55,788 nt of DNA. Source: Diatrype stigma (lineage: Eukaryota > Ascomycota > Sordariomycetes > Xylariales > Diatrypaceae). The stretch lies in assembly GCA_022225965.2 (NCBI GenBank), contig JAKJXP020000173.1, forward strand, positions 1-55,788, given 5' to 3'. Under the pieces are notes generated by a model. It was not told where the DNA came from, ran no database searches, and was given only the letters and a program-made list of their open reading frames with translations. Positions 30,547 through 42,248 of this stretch are shown here, piece after piece. The position numbers and the translations under genes are program-made. Position 1 is the stretch's first letter; every line of letters begins with the position of its first letter.

Positions 30547-33465
30547 GTTTGGATTGCTTGACAAAGGATGGGCATATTGAGATGCAAGAATCTAGCGACT
30601 ACATGTTGCCTCTACACCAAGTATTTATAGAAAGCAGCTCGCTGGCGAAAGCTTACTCAGACCTTCTATATTATCATTATGACTATTATGTTTGTGCTCA
30701 AATGAAGATATATGGCACTCTGTACACCTGCGGCTCATATTCCGCGTGGTAAGGCTCCTATATTGATAGCCTGTAAGTCCACCGTTAGAGACAAACCCAA
30801 TATCACAGGCCGGATCAGCAATCACATTCTCGTTCCGTCGCTTTTGTGTAACGTCAACGTCCAGGCCATTGGTCGTCCTATATGCAGTGATACCGACGAC
30901 TCGGTCGGAACACAACCACGTTTATCACAGGCAACTGTCAAGCTCACTACCCCACGCGGGGAAGTCCAATCAAGTGGTTGGGATGGGTTGACGGCACGCC
31001 CTTTGGTTACTGTCGCGATTACGTCCAGGGGCGATAGACCGAATGCTACCCCTTTGAGATCTATCATTCGTGTGATACTGTGATAATGAGACATGTGCTC
31101 TTCCGAGAACACGCGGAAAGAGCGAAAGGGCGGAAAGAGCGGAAAGAATATAATGATATAATGATGTCTCGCAAGTTGCTACCGCTCGACATTGTCAGGG
31201 ATATATAGTATCTTCACAGTTTGAATCTACGTTATTGGAGTAAATGGAAATATATGCATTCTCCTGCGGCATTGGTGCTCCGAAGGGGATCTTATGTTGT
31301 CTTGTTGCGTGAGAGTTACAGTGTGAATAAGATCTCGATTCATGTCGATTCATAGCCATTTCATTGCCTCGGGCAAAGTGTTAGTTATAGCCCAGATGCA
31401 TTGTATGTAAGGCACGGAATGGTCAATGGAATCATGCTTGATATTCAGACTGCCCTGGCCTTGGATGTAGTCACTGTTCGGAGTATATGTATAATTTATG
31501 TGAACGACGGCCCGTAGAGAGCCATACCGGCTTGCTTCAATCTGAACGTAGTAGAAAAACCTTGAGACCCAAGTCGATGCGAAGCCCCTATCGACTCTAT
31601 CATAATTCGCGCAGTCAGTTGCATACAAGAAAGTATCCAAAAACGGGGTTTTCCCTATCCTTCGCTACAGGAGTGCCGAGCCCACTAAAGCCCCTTGAGG
31701 GGGTGAGGTTTGGTCAACCTCGCGTTAATGATTGAAAGGCAGCGAAATGCGATGAGTGACAGGGATCCCGGTAGGAGATCGCTTTGACTTTGAGTCAGAA
31801 TCAGTTCCGGACGGCCATTTTGATTGTCAATAATGAATCTAAATCACTGTATGCAGTGAGATTTAATATTAGTGGGAGAAGGTTTGGTTCCTGATAGTAA
31901 AGACGAAGTAAGTTAGCATGGACTCGTGAACATGTGAAAGTCCCCCCATTATAAATCGGGGAAGATTTGACTTGGGTATCTCCGCTATATATAAAACCAT
32001 TTCGGCGAACGCTACGTATATTTTCAGTATAAGACTATGGATCGCCGGCTTGCGAAGTTCCGAACCGTCATCCGAGTGGGAGTCGTCCGAGTGGGCCTGC
32101 TCCGATGTCAAGAGGTCACAGAAGTCACAGATCCAAAAATGAACCGTCCCATATTCGCGCAAATACTAGGTCAGGTATCAGGTCAGCCATCCCACATTAT
32201 GCCGAGTAAGATCTTGATTCCAGGCCCAGTGGATCCTGGCAGCAAATATGTATCTCCGTCCCCATCGGTCGATACTGTCTTATAACTTATAGTGTACTTC
32301 AAGTTACACGACTGTCTAAGTTACTCGGGCAAGACACCGTCCAGACAACACTACTTCTTCTGTTATACAACAATTGGTCTGAAGCTTTTGTGTGGACATG
32401 TAGAATTCTACTAGTGTAACTTGTGCCATTGCTCTATGGATACATGTGAGTATCATATAATATATAACGTGTACGTGGTGATGTAATGGTAAGGTATATT
32501 GACGGCCGCCGGCGTCTCGGTCTCGGCCCCTTGGTACCTCCGAGCACAGTTCGGCGGGGCGATAAATACCTTAGGCATTCGGACCAGTTATAAAAGCCAT
32601 CAACGAGCATTTTGGCCGAGGTAGTTAATGAAGCCCAGCATGTAAAGTCGCATTTATTCAAGTAACCTTGCGTAGTTATACGGAGTCATGACATGAATGT
32701 ATGAATACATAAGTAGATACATAAATGAGGAGTGCCCGTGGCCGTGCCCGAGAAATGTATTGGAGTAGTTATAAGTCTCATGTTCAAAACAGTTAACCGT
32801 CACTTCATAAAAGGGGGCTGACTATAGTCACCGCCGACACCTGATGGCCTGCAGAGTAAATCCAAGGATTGATGCGTACTCCCTCGGCACTATGATTAGT
32901 CAATTTGAACGGCCTGAATATAAATTGTTCATGAAGGTACGAAGTATGCATGATGACTACTAGTTTTCGAAATGATTTATATTCCTATTAATAGTTCAAC
33001 TGCCGCTCTACTGACTAGACCACGGACGGGAGTTAAGGAGATATCGGCATTCGGACGATAAAATCTGCGCATAAGCCACCGCCGCTTTGGAACAGAACAA
33101 TCGGCGGATAAGGGAACTAAGATGATCATCGGTTTATGGACTCGTTGCCCTCCGAGCGCCGAAGCGGTCCCGACGAAAATAAAACTACACAACCCCCTGC
33201 TACCATCACTTTGCCCTGAACGGAAAGGGGGCTCCGCCTGTCTGCGAAATAGAGCAACACTCATTGGTCAACTCTGCACCCATGCTGCTATCCACTATCC
33301 AAGGCATTGCGGTATGTGCCCCATCCACGCGTCTTTTTGGGGAGCGTTACGGCACGGGATTCATTGATTACCTATATAGGAACAGGACTGCCGTTGGCCG
33401 ATGGCTCTGGTGACAGTTCTTATGTTGCTCCGCACTCCGTTCCTCCATTGAAGCCCCGCAGCACA
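30547..33465. other. 3-kb spacer between divergent P450 genes
   Basis: AT-leaning DNA separating the starts of two P450 genes. Frames of about 95 codons at 30822-31112, 31350-31640 and 31869-32162 (minus) have no recognisable similarity or splice support. A GCGGAAAGAGCG-type repeat lies at 31110-31150. It may be a shared control region or the site of a lost gene. Confidence 0.5.
30622..30629 (-). promoter_or_regulatory. TATA box of the first P450 gene
   Basis: TATAAATA on the minus strand, 76 bp before ATG 30546. Confidence 0.55.
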
Positions 33466-33473
33466 TATATATA
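33466..33473 (+). promoter_or_regulatory. TATA-like box of the second P450 gene
   Basis: TATATATA 98 bp before ATG 33571. Confidence 0.45.
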
Positions 33474-33570
33474 GATACAGTTCTCGGTGCTTTGCGAGGG
33501 TATTAAAGCTCTATCGAACTTGGCAGTTCCCATGAGAACCTAGGCAGCTTTCAGGACAATAGACACGACG

Positions 33571-35143
33571 ATGGACTTTCTATTTGGCGTGTCGCCTCTT
33601 TTCGTTGTTGGGGTTTCTCTCCTATTTGGACTTCTCGTGGTAAGACCTCCCATGACGATCCTGCGCCTGCTGGAAATGCTCCCCGTGTGTCTAATACAGC
33701 GTGATGACAGAAGTTATATAGGGGCATAACCAGCCCCTTGGCGAAGATTCCGGGTCCCTGGTACACGCTTTGGACAAACAAAGTTTTGATATACCAGAAT
33801 ATCAGGGGAGGCGGCCCCTCTTGGGTTCATGCACTCCACCAAAAATATGGTCAGTCTTGCCAGTTTCGGCTTCCGCGTACCTGACAAGGCCCGTACTTGT
33901 CTTTTCGTCTCGAGGCTTTCGGCTGACCAGACCCTCCAGGCCCTGTTGTCCGTGTGAGCCCAGATCAAGTGGATGTGTCCGACCCTGCGGGGGCTCGGCA
34001 GATCCATCGCATCAAGGGGGAGTATCTGAAAGGGCCCTTCTACGAGAAGATCGTTAAGGGGCCCAACGTCTTCAACACGCGAGACGTCGAACTCCACCGC
34101 CGGTACCGCAAGCTTCTGTCGGGCCCCATGTCGGAGACCGGCCTGCAGGTGCTCTTGCCACAGGTCGAAGCCAAGATCCGCTTGACCATCCAGCGCGCCA
34201 GCGAGGAGATGTACACGCGCGGTGCTGCGGATCTCTACAAGTGGTGGATGTTCATGACCACCGACGTCATCGGAGAGCTCTCGTTTGGGGAGTCGTTCCG
34301 CATGCTCGAGTATGGACAGGTGAGTGCACATATCTAGCTGCATACAGGACTCCCGTCCCGCCGACCGCCCACCCCTCCAAGCCTGAAGAGGTGCCCCTAA
34401 ATATAGTCGCTAATGCGGGAAACCGAAGAAAAACCAATATATCCTCGACCTGGAGAGTGCCGGCAAGACGCTGTTCTTGCGCACGTCTTTCCCGTTCATC
34501 CGCTACATCTCAGGATATGTCAACTTGCCCGTCATCAGCGCTGCCTTCGAAGCGTCGAAGAGAGCCGGAACGTACGCCAGGCAATCGCTCCAACGCCACC
34601 GAGACCTCGTGAGCAACGATCCCGACAACGTCAAGCCGACGCTGTTCTCGCACATGTACAAGGCCGAGGACAAGCAGGCGCTGTCCATGGAGGAGATCGT
34701 CGGCAACGCGCGCTCCTACATCATCGCGGGCAGCGACACCACCTCCAACAGCCTGACCTACCTGGTCTGGGCCGTCTGCCGCCACCCCGAGATCAAGAAG
34801 CAGCTGCTCGAGGAGCTCAGCACGCTGCCGGAGGACTTCACCGACGGCGACGTCAAGGCGCTGCCCTACCTGAAGCGCGTGATCGATGAGACCCTGCGGT
34901 TGTATTCCGCTGCGCCCGGCGCCTTGCCGCGAGTGGTGCCGGAAGGCGGCGCCTCGTTTGGGAAGCACTGGCTCCCGGGAGGTACGGTCGTGTCGACGCA
35001 GGCGTACAGCCTGCACCGGGACCCGGTGGCCTTTCCCGATGCGGAGAAGTTCGACCCCACGCGGTGGGAGAACCCGACGCAGGCCATGAAGGAGGCCTAC
35101 ATGCCCTTCGGGGGTGGTTCTCGCTGTAAGTTGTGACAAATAC

Positions 35144-35174
<31 letters not shown>

Positions 35175-35401
35175 CGATCGTCGGACTTGAAGACTAATGA
35201 AACCCTCCAACCGCCTTCTTAGCCTGTATCGGAATACATCTCGCCTACATGGAGATGCGGCTGGCTGCAGCGCGGTTCTTCCGCGCGTTCCCCAACGCGA
35301 CCATGTCGAACTTGGAGGGCATGAGTGACGAGGATATGGTACAGCGTCTTTCCTTTCTCATGTCGCCGAGGGGCGGACGGTGTCTTATCCAGGCATCCTA
35401 A
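33571..35401 (+). CDS. Cytochrome P450 monooxygenase (second of two)
   Basis: Five exons: 33571-33639, 33711-33849, 33940-34319, 34429-35125 and 35223-35401; 487 residues. The first exon encodes only the 23-residue membrane anchor; exon 2 gives the hinge SPLAKIPGPWYTLWT. Core motifs: YGPVVRVSPDQVDVSDP-type beta-sheet 1 (here YGPVVRVSPDQ formed after splicing), I-helix IIAGSDTTSNS, K-helix ETLR, PERF-type FDPTRW, and heme loop FGGGSRSCIG created across the last junction (SR in exon 4, CIG in exon 5). Introns are 71, 90, 109 and 97 bp; the last carries a CA repeat right after its donor. Sequence style matches fungal accessory-metabolism P450s acting at the ER; the substrate is unknown. It is clearly a different family from the 28404-30546 P450. 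The two point away from each other. Confidence 0.9.
35142..35172. repeat. (AC)n microsatellite in a P450 intron
   Basis: About 15 CA units within the 97-bp last intron of the second P450 gene, starting 16 bp after the GTAAGT donor. Confidence 0.9.
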
Positions 35402-35958
35402 GTACGGGCGCGATGGATATGGACTTGGTTGGCTATCATGGTTTATATATAGTTCTATCTAGTTTATCATAAAGGTCGGGGGAATCTATCAGTTGGCTAT
35501 TGCCATTGTGACCACCACGGTTCAACTTCGTTATGAAGGTGCTCTTACCAGCGATTCATTCAAAATAAATAATCAAGTATTTTCTTGATACCAGTTACAG
35601 TCAACGACCCGACATCAAAGGTAAAACTGATCTATAATGGTCATCAACGACGCAACAAACACAACAGGACAGATTTATAGTAGAAACATCAGAATGACCA
35701 AAGTCAAAAATGATAAAAGAGTCAACCAGCTAGCTAGATACGCCAGGCTATGTATGCATGCAGCCAATGCAAGTAAGTAGGGAGTAGTCAAGTGATAGGA
35801 TAATAGGTCCTTGCATCTTGGAAATACTCAACTACCATATCCAATCAACAACAGCAACAACCAAAAACATGCGCAGAGCAACAGTGAATTCCCAAGAAGA
35901 CAACCACAATATGGCACCACCAGTGACTAGATCACTCAACTCAACTAAATCAAACCAA
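35402..35958. other. Convergent 3' region
   Basis: 557 bp between the 3' ends of the second P450 gene and the glycoside hydrolase gene. AT-leaning, no gene seen. Confidence 0.6.
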
Positions 35959-38849
35959 TCAAGTGACCGCCAACGTCTCGATCCAAATGGCATCCGTCCC
36001 ATTGACCAGATTAACCCAATTCTTACCCCTCCCCAGCTTAACGGGCCCTTCCACCGTCGCCGTGCCGTACGAACTGCTGCGGCGGCGGCGGCCCGTGGTG
36101 GCGGTGGTTGGCGGAAGGCTCACGCTCCCAATGGGCACATGGTTTACCTCGACACCGAGAACGACGGTGACGTTGCCGCTGTTACCGTACCGAACGGAGA
36201 TCACGCTGGTGCCGTCGCCATCGCCGCCGGGACCGATGACACCGGGAAACGAAATGACGCTGTCGGGCGCCAGGCCACCCACCACTGCCGTCGCAGCGCC
36301 AGTTGCGGTAGCGGTAGTAGTGAAGCCGTAACTGTCATTGTCGTCGTCGAAATAGTAGTACCCAACGCGCGTGGACGTCCCGGTCAGATACGCGTCGACG
36401 GCACGGTACGCGGGGCCGGTCTCGGGCGGGACCCAGACCTCGAGCTCGCAGACGCCGACGTAGACGGCGTCGGACCGGCGGTACAAGTTGACGGCGATAG
36501 AAGTCGTCTCGACGGCCTCGCCGCCGTCGAACACGATCTCGTTGCGGTCGTTGGGAAGCAGCTGTCCCGCGCTATCCTCGTCCACCACGGCGAGCCGCCG
36601 GCCCGAGCGGCCGTCGTAGACCTCGACGCGGGCGGGCAGGTCGACGGCGCCGCCGCGGTCGACGTTGGAAAGCAGGGCCAGCGTGACCGAGGACACGTTG
36701 CGCGGGCGCGCGAAGGTCAGCGTCAGCGTGTCGTTGGCGTGCGGCGACCCGACGTTCGTCCACCGGTTGTCCGGCACGTCGTCGTAGTACAGCACCCCGT
36801 CGATGGCCTTGTAGTGGTAGTCGGCCGCGTTGGTGTACGTCGCCTCGATCTGCGGGTACTGGTGCCCGGGGCCCGACGGGTTGGCCGCGATGTTCACCAG
36901 GGCCTGGGGGGCGCCATCGCGGCTGTAGGCGCCGCTTCCAGAACCAGAACCAGAACCAGAACCGGGGAATGGGGGTATGGGTATCGTGGCTTGCTTTTTG
37001 TTCTTGCTCGCGCCCCCCTCGCTGTCTTCGTTGTGGTAGACGATGTCGCCGTTGACAAAGACCGTCAGGCCGCTGCCTTGGCGGTAGCGCGAGCCGTCCT
37101 CGTCGTATAGGACCGTGACGAGGTGCCCGTGGTACGGCACGTTCTCGATGCCGAAGTATGTCCAGTTGTCCGGGACGATGGGCGAGATGACGAGGCTGTC
37201 GTCGGGCTGGGGCAGGAGGCCCAGCAGCCCGGTGATGACGTCGTCGTTGTTGGTGGAGTGGTCGTAGTGCTCGGAGTGGTTGGTGGTGTCCGCGCTCCAG
37301 GCGTCCCGCAGGGGATAGTGGGACTCGGCCACGTAGGGCTGGCCGTTTTTCTGCTGTGTTCTCGCGTAGGTCTGCAGGTACTGGTAGTACTGCTCGGCCG
37401 TAACGTTGGTGTTGCCCGCGCGGTATATCGCCGCGAGGGACTTCAGAGTGTGGCTGGTTGAAAACGGCCAGGACATGCCGTTCCAATAGCAGCCTGGTCT
37501 CAAGTTAGTATGGTAACCACTAAATATCTACAACGCGGACGCGGCTGCAGGAATACTCAAAACACAAGTACAATCAACTTACAGTAACTAGGGTCCTCTT
37601 TCTCTGCCATGAACCACGGGTCCCGCCTCTCCAGCGTGGTGGGCCCGTACGGGCTTAGGAAGCCGTCCGGGTCGAACAACGCATCGACAGCTGGCTGAGC
37701 GTGGGACTCATCTAGACCGATGCCGAACCGGTACGGAAACAGACCGACTTGCTCCCTACCGGTGAGCCTAGTCAGATTTGGGTTTCCCGGACGAATGATG
37801 TCCATGAAGAACTCCTGCTCGGGAGCCCACATTCGACGGAAAATAGCGGCCTCGAGGGTGTTGGCTAGCTCACCGAAGGTCGCTTCGGTGGCTTCGTTGC
37901 CAGTAAGCTTGGCAGCCCTGGCGATCGCCCTCGCATTCGCCACCATGTACGCGTTGTGGTTCGGGCGGAACGTGTCCGGGCCGTCTTTGCGCAAGTCCCA
38001 ATCCGTGTTGTTCGGGTCGGCGATGAAACCCGGTAGCGACAGCTCCTGGGCATCCCACACCGGCTGGTAGTAATACAGGCCTACCGCTTCGTCAAAGTAG
38101 GGATCCCATTCGTGCCACATATTGATCATGTTGTCAAGCTGCGCCGCGAACAGCTCCTGGTTTCCAGTGACCATGGACTGGCGACTCATGGCATCCGCTA
38201 TCCACTGGGTATATTGGAGCGAGTTGGCAGGGCCCCTGGTGTACAGCTGGATGTAGTCGTCGGCATAGTCCGTGGTGCGAAGCCACCTCGCCTCGTCGAT
38301 GTGGTGGCCAGCAGCGGCGTCTATAGTGCCGAACGTACTTGCATACCAGACGGGGTGGACGAACTCCGTACACATCCAGCCGGCGCCATGCATGACATAC
38401 CGCAGGTTGCGCTGGAGCGAAGTCCAACGGTAGTAGTAGACATCCTGGACAAGTTGGTCAGGGATGTCGAGGAGGGGGACATTGTCTTTCAGGAATGTCT
38501 GGCCAAAGAAGCCGCCAAGCAGGACATCCTTATCCAGAAAGGATGTTACGCCTCTAGCTGGCGATGCGGCCGGACGCGACGGTGACTGGGCGAATATTCG
38601 GATCACAAGCAGGAACAGGATCCCGAGCACGGAGAGAGCGGTAGCCATTTTTAGGAGTCTGTAATCGGCGGGGGAAGGTTTGAACTCTCCTCTCCTCTTC
38701 GTTCCACCTGCAGGGAACAAGTGCCCTGGGTGGGGATGGGGCGGCCATTTATTAAGTTTTTCCTGGTCTCCCGTGATGGCAGTGGTAGCATCGGCACGGG
38801 ACAGCAGAGGTTCGGCCTCGAGGGAGGCTTCGCCTATCGAACTCGTCAT
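35959..38849 (-). CDS. MGH1-like glycoside hydrolase, membrane-anchored
   Basis: Two exons on the minus strand, 38849-37583 and 37493-35959, with an 89-bp intron (donor GTAAGT, ACTAAC branch, acceptor GACCAG); 933 residues. The N-terminal cytosolic tail has an acidic dileucine signal (EAEPLL, 11-16) and a single membrane span at about 68-87, so it is a type II membrane protein. The rest should lie in the lumen or outside. An (alpha/alpha)6 six-hairpin catalytic domain spans about 110-570, with blocks DEAVGLYYYQPVWDAQELS, APEQEFFMDI, CCYWNGMSWPFSTSHTL (across the junction) and HYDHSTNNDDVITGLLGL, typical of the MGH1-like/GH63-like superfamily. After a Gly-Ser linker come F5/8-type and CBM6-like beta modules (YEATYTN-like and VKLGRGKNWVNLVNGTDAIW near the end). 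The substrate is unknown; a plant or fungal glycan is likely. Confidence 0.82.
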
Positions 38850-39105
38850 GGTAACTGTTTACGTAGCATCTGAGCATCCGACTTATGCTGTATTCACCCA
38901 GAACGGCCCCTCGTCACTGGCCATGCAAACTGCTATTGGATGAATCCTGGATATGCAGTCGTCGCCAAAGTTTGCATGCGGCGAGTGGTTACCTATAGAG
39001 GCAGGTTGTTCTTCCGAGAATATGAGATATCCGAGAATATGAGATATGGAATATGTGTGTGATTGACCGACCCCCTCAGCCCCTATGTAGGAACTATGTA
39101 TGTCG

Positions 39106-39132
39106 GTATGTATGTATGTATGTATGTATGTA
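39106..39132. repeat. (GTAT)n microsatellite
   Basis: Nearly seven perfect GTAT units. Confidence 0.9.
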
Positions 39133-40185
39133 GGTGCGTATGTAGGAACGGGCCAGCCATCGTCACAGCGTCATGGGGCTGGGCTGATGGCTGCTGGTTG
39201 CTGGCTGATGGCGGATGGCGGATGGCGGATGGCTGATAGGTCTCCACACAGCCTAGCTATGTATGTATCGTACAGCGGCTCCAGCACGCTCTAGGCAGGG
39301 TCGGGCAGTTAGACCAGCGCTAAACGGCCCGCCCCCGCAAACCCCGCGCCAAACCCAGGGGCACATGCAGTAGTTAGGTGGTAACTATAGCGGTACCTGG
39401 TAATAGTGACCGGTAATCTACGCAGCTGTCTACGATTCGCGGGCTCTAAATGTAAGAGCATGTTAGTCTCCATCCCCTCTCACTATCTGACTATATACTG
39501 CGGCCGATGTTTTCCAGTAAGAAGCGGAGGTTTCAGAGCATTCTTACTCACTGCCAGAAACTCATCCCTACTCTAAGTGCTTAGGTAGTCAGATCTTGGT
39601 TTACTCCCCGCTACTGTTTCCGAAGTGTGACAATGTGACTAGTACGACTGCGTAGACTTTGCGGCACCGGGTGTTTTCATAAACGGCAAAAGCTAAATTG
39701 AGACGAAGTCGTGATTGGGCAGGTAAAGTCGTACAGGGTCTGCAGGTGTGGAAATGATACAATCATACGACCCAGTGTAGCCAGGGTCATGCCAAGTGGT
39801 CGGTCCTCTGTCGGGTCATCGGGAAGGGCTGGCCTCTGACCAGTATTCCGGGACGAGACCATGCGCCATGTAACGTCCATACATAGTACTTAGGCAGGGT
39901 GGTTTGCAGGAGCAACAGTGAACGAACGAGTGTGATGGTATTCTTGCGAGAGGCTGGGCCCCGGGGGCTTGAATAAAGCCTGAAAGGATTATACCAACTC
40001 GGAATATACAACCCATCCAGTCTGGCAGCTATTTTCAGGGAGGCCAACGAAACGGAAATTCGGCTTGCATTGTGCAACGAGGATGTTTTCGCGAGGGCTG
40101 ATTGTGAGATGGATCGAAAAGCCTCCTAGTTTCTAATTCGGATATTTCAGCTCTAGCCTTGCCAGGTAGCCATCACATAATGATG

Positions 40186-40205
40186 ATGATGATGATCATC
40201 ATCAT
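40186..40205. repeat. 20-bp perfect palindrome of ATG/CAT triplets
   Basis: An ATGATG run meets its reverse complement around TGATCA. Probably a by-product of trinucleotide slippage. Confidence 0.85.
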
Positions 40206-40556
40206 GATGTCTCCGAGGTGGTTCCAAAGTGTAGAAGCCGAAAAGGGGCCAAGGGCTGACATAACAAGACGGCGGTATTTGTGGTTACGAAGATATGTAC
40301 GTAGACAGCTATTATGTAACTAATGAGTTAACTAGTTACATAGTTATCGAGTATTCTGCCGCCCCACGTTCGTCATATCAAACGCTCTGACTCTTATACA
40401 ACTATTACAACACAACATTTACCGGTAACCTTAGGCATTCTAGACTCTCTTATTCTATCTGCCCTGATTAACTTTACGCTTATTTACAGTTAATCTTATA
40501 GATCTGAACGTACGATAACTAGGTACTTGCCTTTTTGAAAAGAACAAGAGAACAAA

Positions 40557-42248
40557 ATGTCAATACCTCAGCTTTCAAGGCTCCTGCCTCTACCAGACGA
40601 GGAGCTCAAGCAAGTCCTAGACTATGCGGCTACCTTGTCCAAACCAGAGGCAGCAGAACATTTCAGCAACCTGCTCGGTGATTCACCAGGAGCAATCGAC
40701 TTCATAGCTTCTTTCAACTCCAGGAGGAAGGACCCCAAGGCCGCTTCAGCTTCCGCATCCGCATCTACGCCCGTGTCGCAGCCTAGGTCGCAACCTGGGT
40801 CGCAGCCCGGAAGCAGCCATGCATCAGATATGGATACCGTGCCAAAGTCTGGTGGACGTCAGAAGAAGAAGAAGCCACAGATACATGCCCTGCCTCCGCG
40901 CCAGGTTACCAATATTGGGCCAGCACCCGGCGCCGCATACAGCAAGAAAAACCTCCAGGACGACTACATGCCCGGCCGGCCCGGCCCTTCTGCAACATCA
41001 AGTGGTCGTGCATCACCAGTCAAGCAGCAGCAGCAGCAGCAGCAGCAGAGGCAGCAGCAGACGCCAGCGCCAATACCGAAATCTGCCACTCCGCCACCAT
41101 CAAAACCGCCCCCCTCCGCTCAAGGTCACCTGATCTCCGACATGCCAAAGTCCAAATCCAGGTCCACACCTGCCTCTCGCTCTTCCACCCCAGGCCCGAA
41201 GACCAAAATCAACATCTCCGGGGGCACCGCAATGCGTGGTGCATCGACGGTGCTGACCGATCTGGAGGCGGCCATCCGCGCCCTGGAGATCTCGACGAAC
41301 CCTACACAGCTCGGCGAGGATTCGGCGAGACGGTGCAACTGCGTCGCCGCGCGGCACCCGCTCCTCTCGGCCGCGCCGAACTGTCTGAGCTGCGGGAAGG
41401 TCGTCTGCGTCAAGGAGGGGCTGGGGCCCTGCACGTTCTGCGGCGCGCCGCTCCTGAGCTCGCACGAGGTGCAGTCGATGATCCGGGAGCTGCGGCAGGA
41501 GCAAGGCCGGGAGAAGATGGTGGCCAACAAGGAAGCGCACCGGCGGCCGGACATGTCCAAGACGCCGGCGCCCTTCTCGAAGCCGCGCGACGACCTCGTC
41601 GGCGAGGCCGAGGCCAAGGCCCTCGAGCACCGGGACCGCCTGCTCGGCTTCCAGGCCCACAACGCGCAGCGCACCACCATCCGGGACGAGGCCTCCGACT
41701 TTGACGTCGTCGGCGCCATGGCCGGCACGGGGGGCAGCATCTGGACCAGCCCCGAGGAGCGCGCGCGCGAGCTCAAGCGCCAGCAGAAAATTCTGCGCGA
41801 GATGGAGTGGAATGCCAAGCCCGAGTACGAGAAGCGGCAGCAGGTCGTCAGCATCGACTTGGTCGGTGGCAAGGTCGTGCGGAGGATGGCGGCCATCGAG
41901 CGGCCTAAGACCCCCGAGGAGGAGGATAACGAGCCGGAGCTTCTTAGCAAGGTCCTCCGAGAGACGAGCGGAAATGGCGGTGGTGGCAATGGTGGCGGAG
42001 GGGGGAGAGCAGGAGGTACATTCAGCAAGAACCCCCTATTAGGCGGACTAATCAAGCCCGTCTTCGACGCGAAGGGCAAAGGGGCAGAGCTTGAAGGCCG
42101 CAAAGACAAGGCTACGAGATGGCGGAGAGTCCAGGATGACTTAGACAATAACGAGGCTGTTATCCTGGATGGCGGCGCGTACGGGGGTAGTAGTTCAGTG
42201 GCGACGGAAGCGACCAAGGCCGTTGCTGACGAGCCTGGTTGTGGCTAG
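40557..42248 (+). CDS. Rqt4/TRIP4-like protein with C2HC5 zinc finger
   Basis: Single exon, 563 residues, ATG 40557. A short N-terminal helical region (SRLLPLPDEELKQVLDYAAT) is followed by a CUE-like or linker section, a Ser/Pro/Gln-rich disordered stretch (about 65-225, with a CAG-encoded Q run), and the zf-C2HC5 finger at about 259-302: CNCVAARHPLL, CLSCGKVVC, CTFCGAPLL. This finger defines the TRIP4/ASC-1 family. In yeast the homologue Rqt4 is the ubiquitin-binding subunit of the RQC-trigger complex that splits collided ribosomes. The C-terminal half is charged and helical (REMEWNAKPEYEKRQQVVSI). The length fits fungal members. The gene is divergent from the glycoside hydrolase gene. Confidence 0.85.
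   Translation: MSIPQLSRLLPLPDEELKQVLDYAATLSKPEAAEHFSNLLGDSPGAIDFIASFNSRRKDPKAASASASASTPVSQPRSQPGSQPGSSHASDMDTVPKSGGRQKKKKPQIHALPPRQVTNIGPAPGAAYSKKNLQDDYMPGRPGPSATSSGRASPVKQQQQQQQQRQQQTPAPIPKSATPPPSKPPPSAQGHLISDMPKSKSRSTPASRSSTPGPKTKINISGGTAMRGASTVLTDLEAAIRALEISTNPTQLGEDSARRCNCVAARHPLLSAAPNCLSCGKVVCVKEGLGPCTFCGAPLLSSHEVQSMIRELRQEQGREKMVANKEAHRRPDMSKTPAPFSKPRDDLVGEAEAKALEHRDRLLGFQAHNAQRTTIRDEASDFDVVGAMAGTGGSIWTSPEERARELKRQQKILREMEWNAKPEYEKRQQVVSIDLVGGKVVRRMAAIERPKTPEEEDNEPELLSKVLRETSGNGGGGNGGGGGRAGGTFSKNPLLGGLIKPVFDAKGKGAELEGRKDKATRWRRVQDDLDNNEAVILDGGAYGGSSSVATEATKAVADEPGCG

Larger units (their letters stand above)
38850..40556. other. Intergenic with simple repeats
   Basis: 1.7 kb between divergent genes. 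It has a GTAT repeat (39106-39132), a GGCGGAT repeat near 39205-39235 and a 20-bp perfect palindrome at 40186-40205. No gene recognised. Confidence 0.55.

Noticed and set aside
30822..32162. Three minus-strand frames of about 95 codons in the spacer between the P450s
   Set aside because: They have no shared splice pattern, no known motif and irregular codon use; not enough to call a gene or pseudogene.
33714..34343. Antisense frame of 209 codons over the second P450
   Set aside because: It is a mirror of the GC-rich coding exons of a P450 whose motifs are complete on the plus strand.
28404..38849. Complete secondary-metabolite cluster
   Set aside because: Two P450s and a glycoside hydrolase are present but no synthase, transporter or cluster transcription factor is found in the window.
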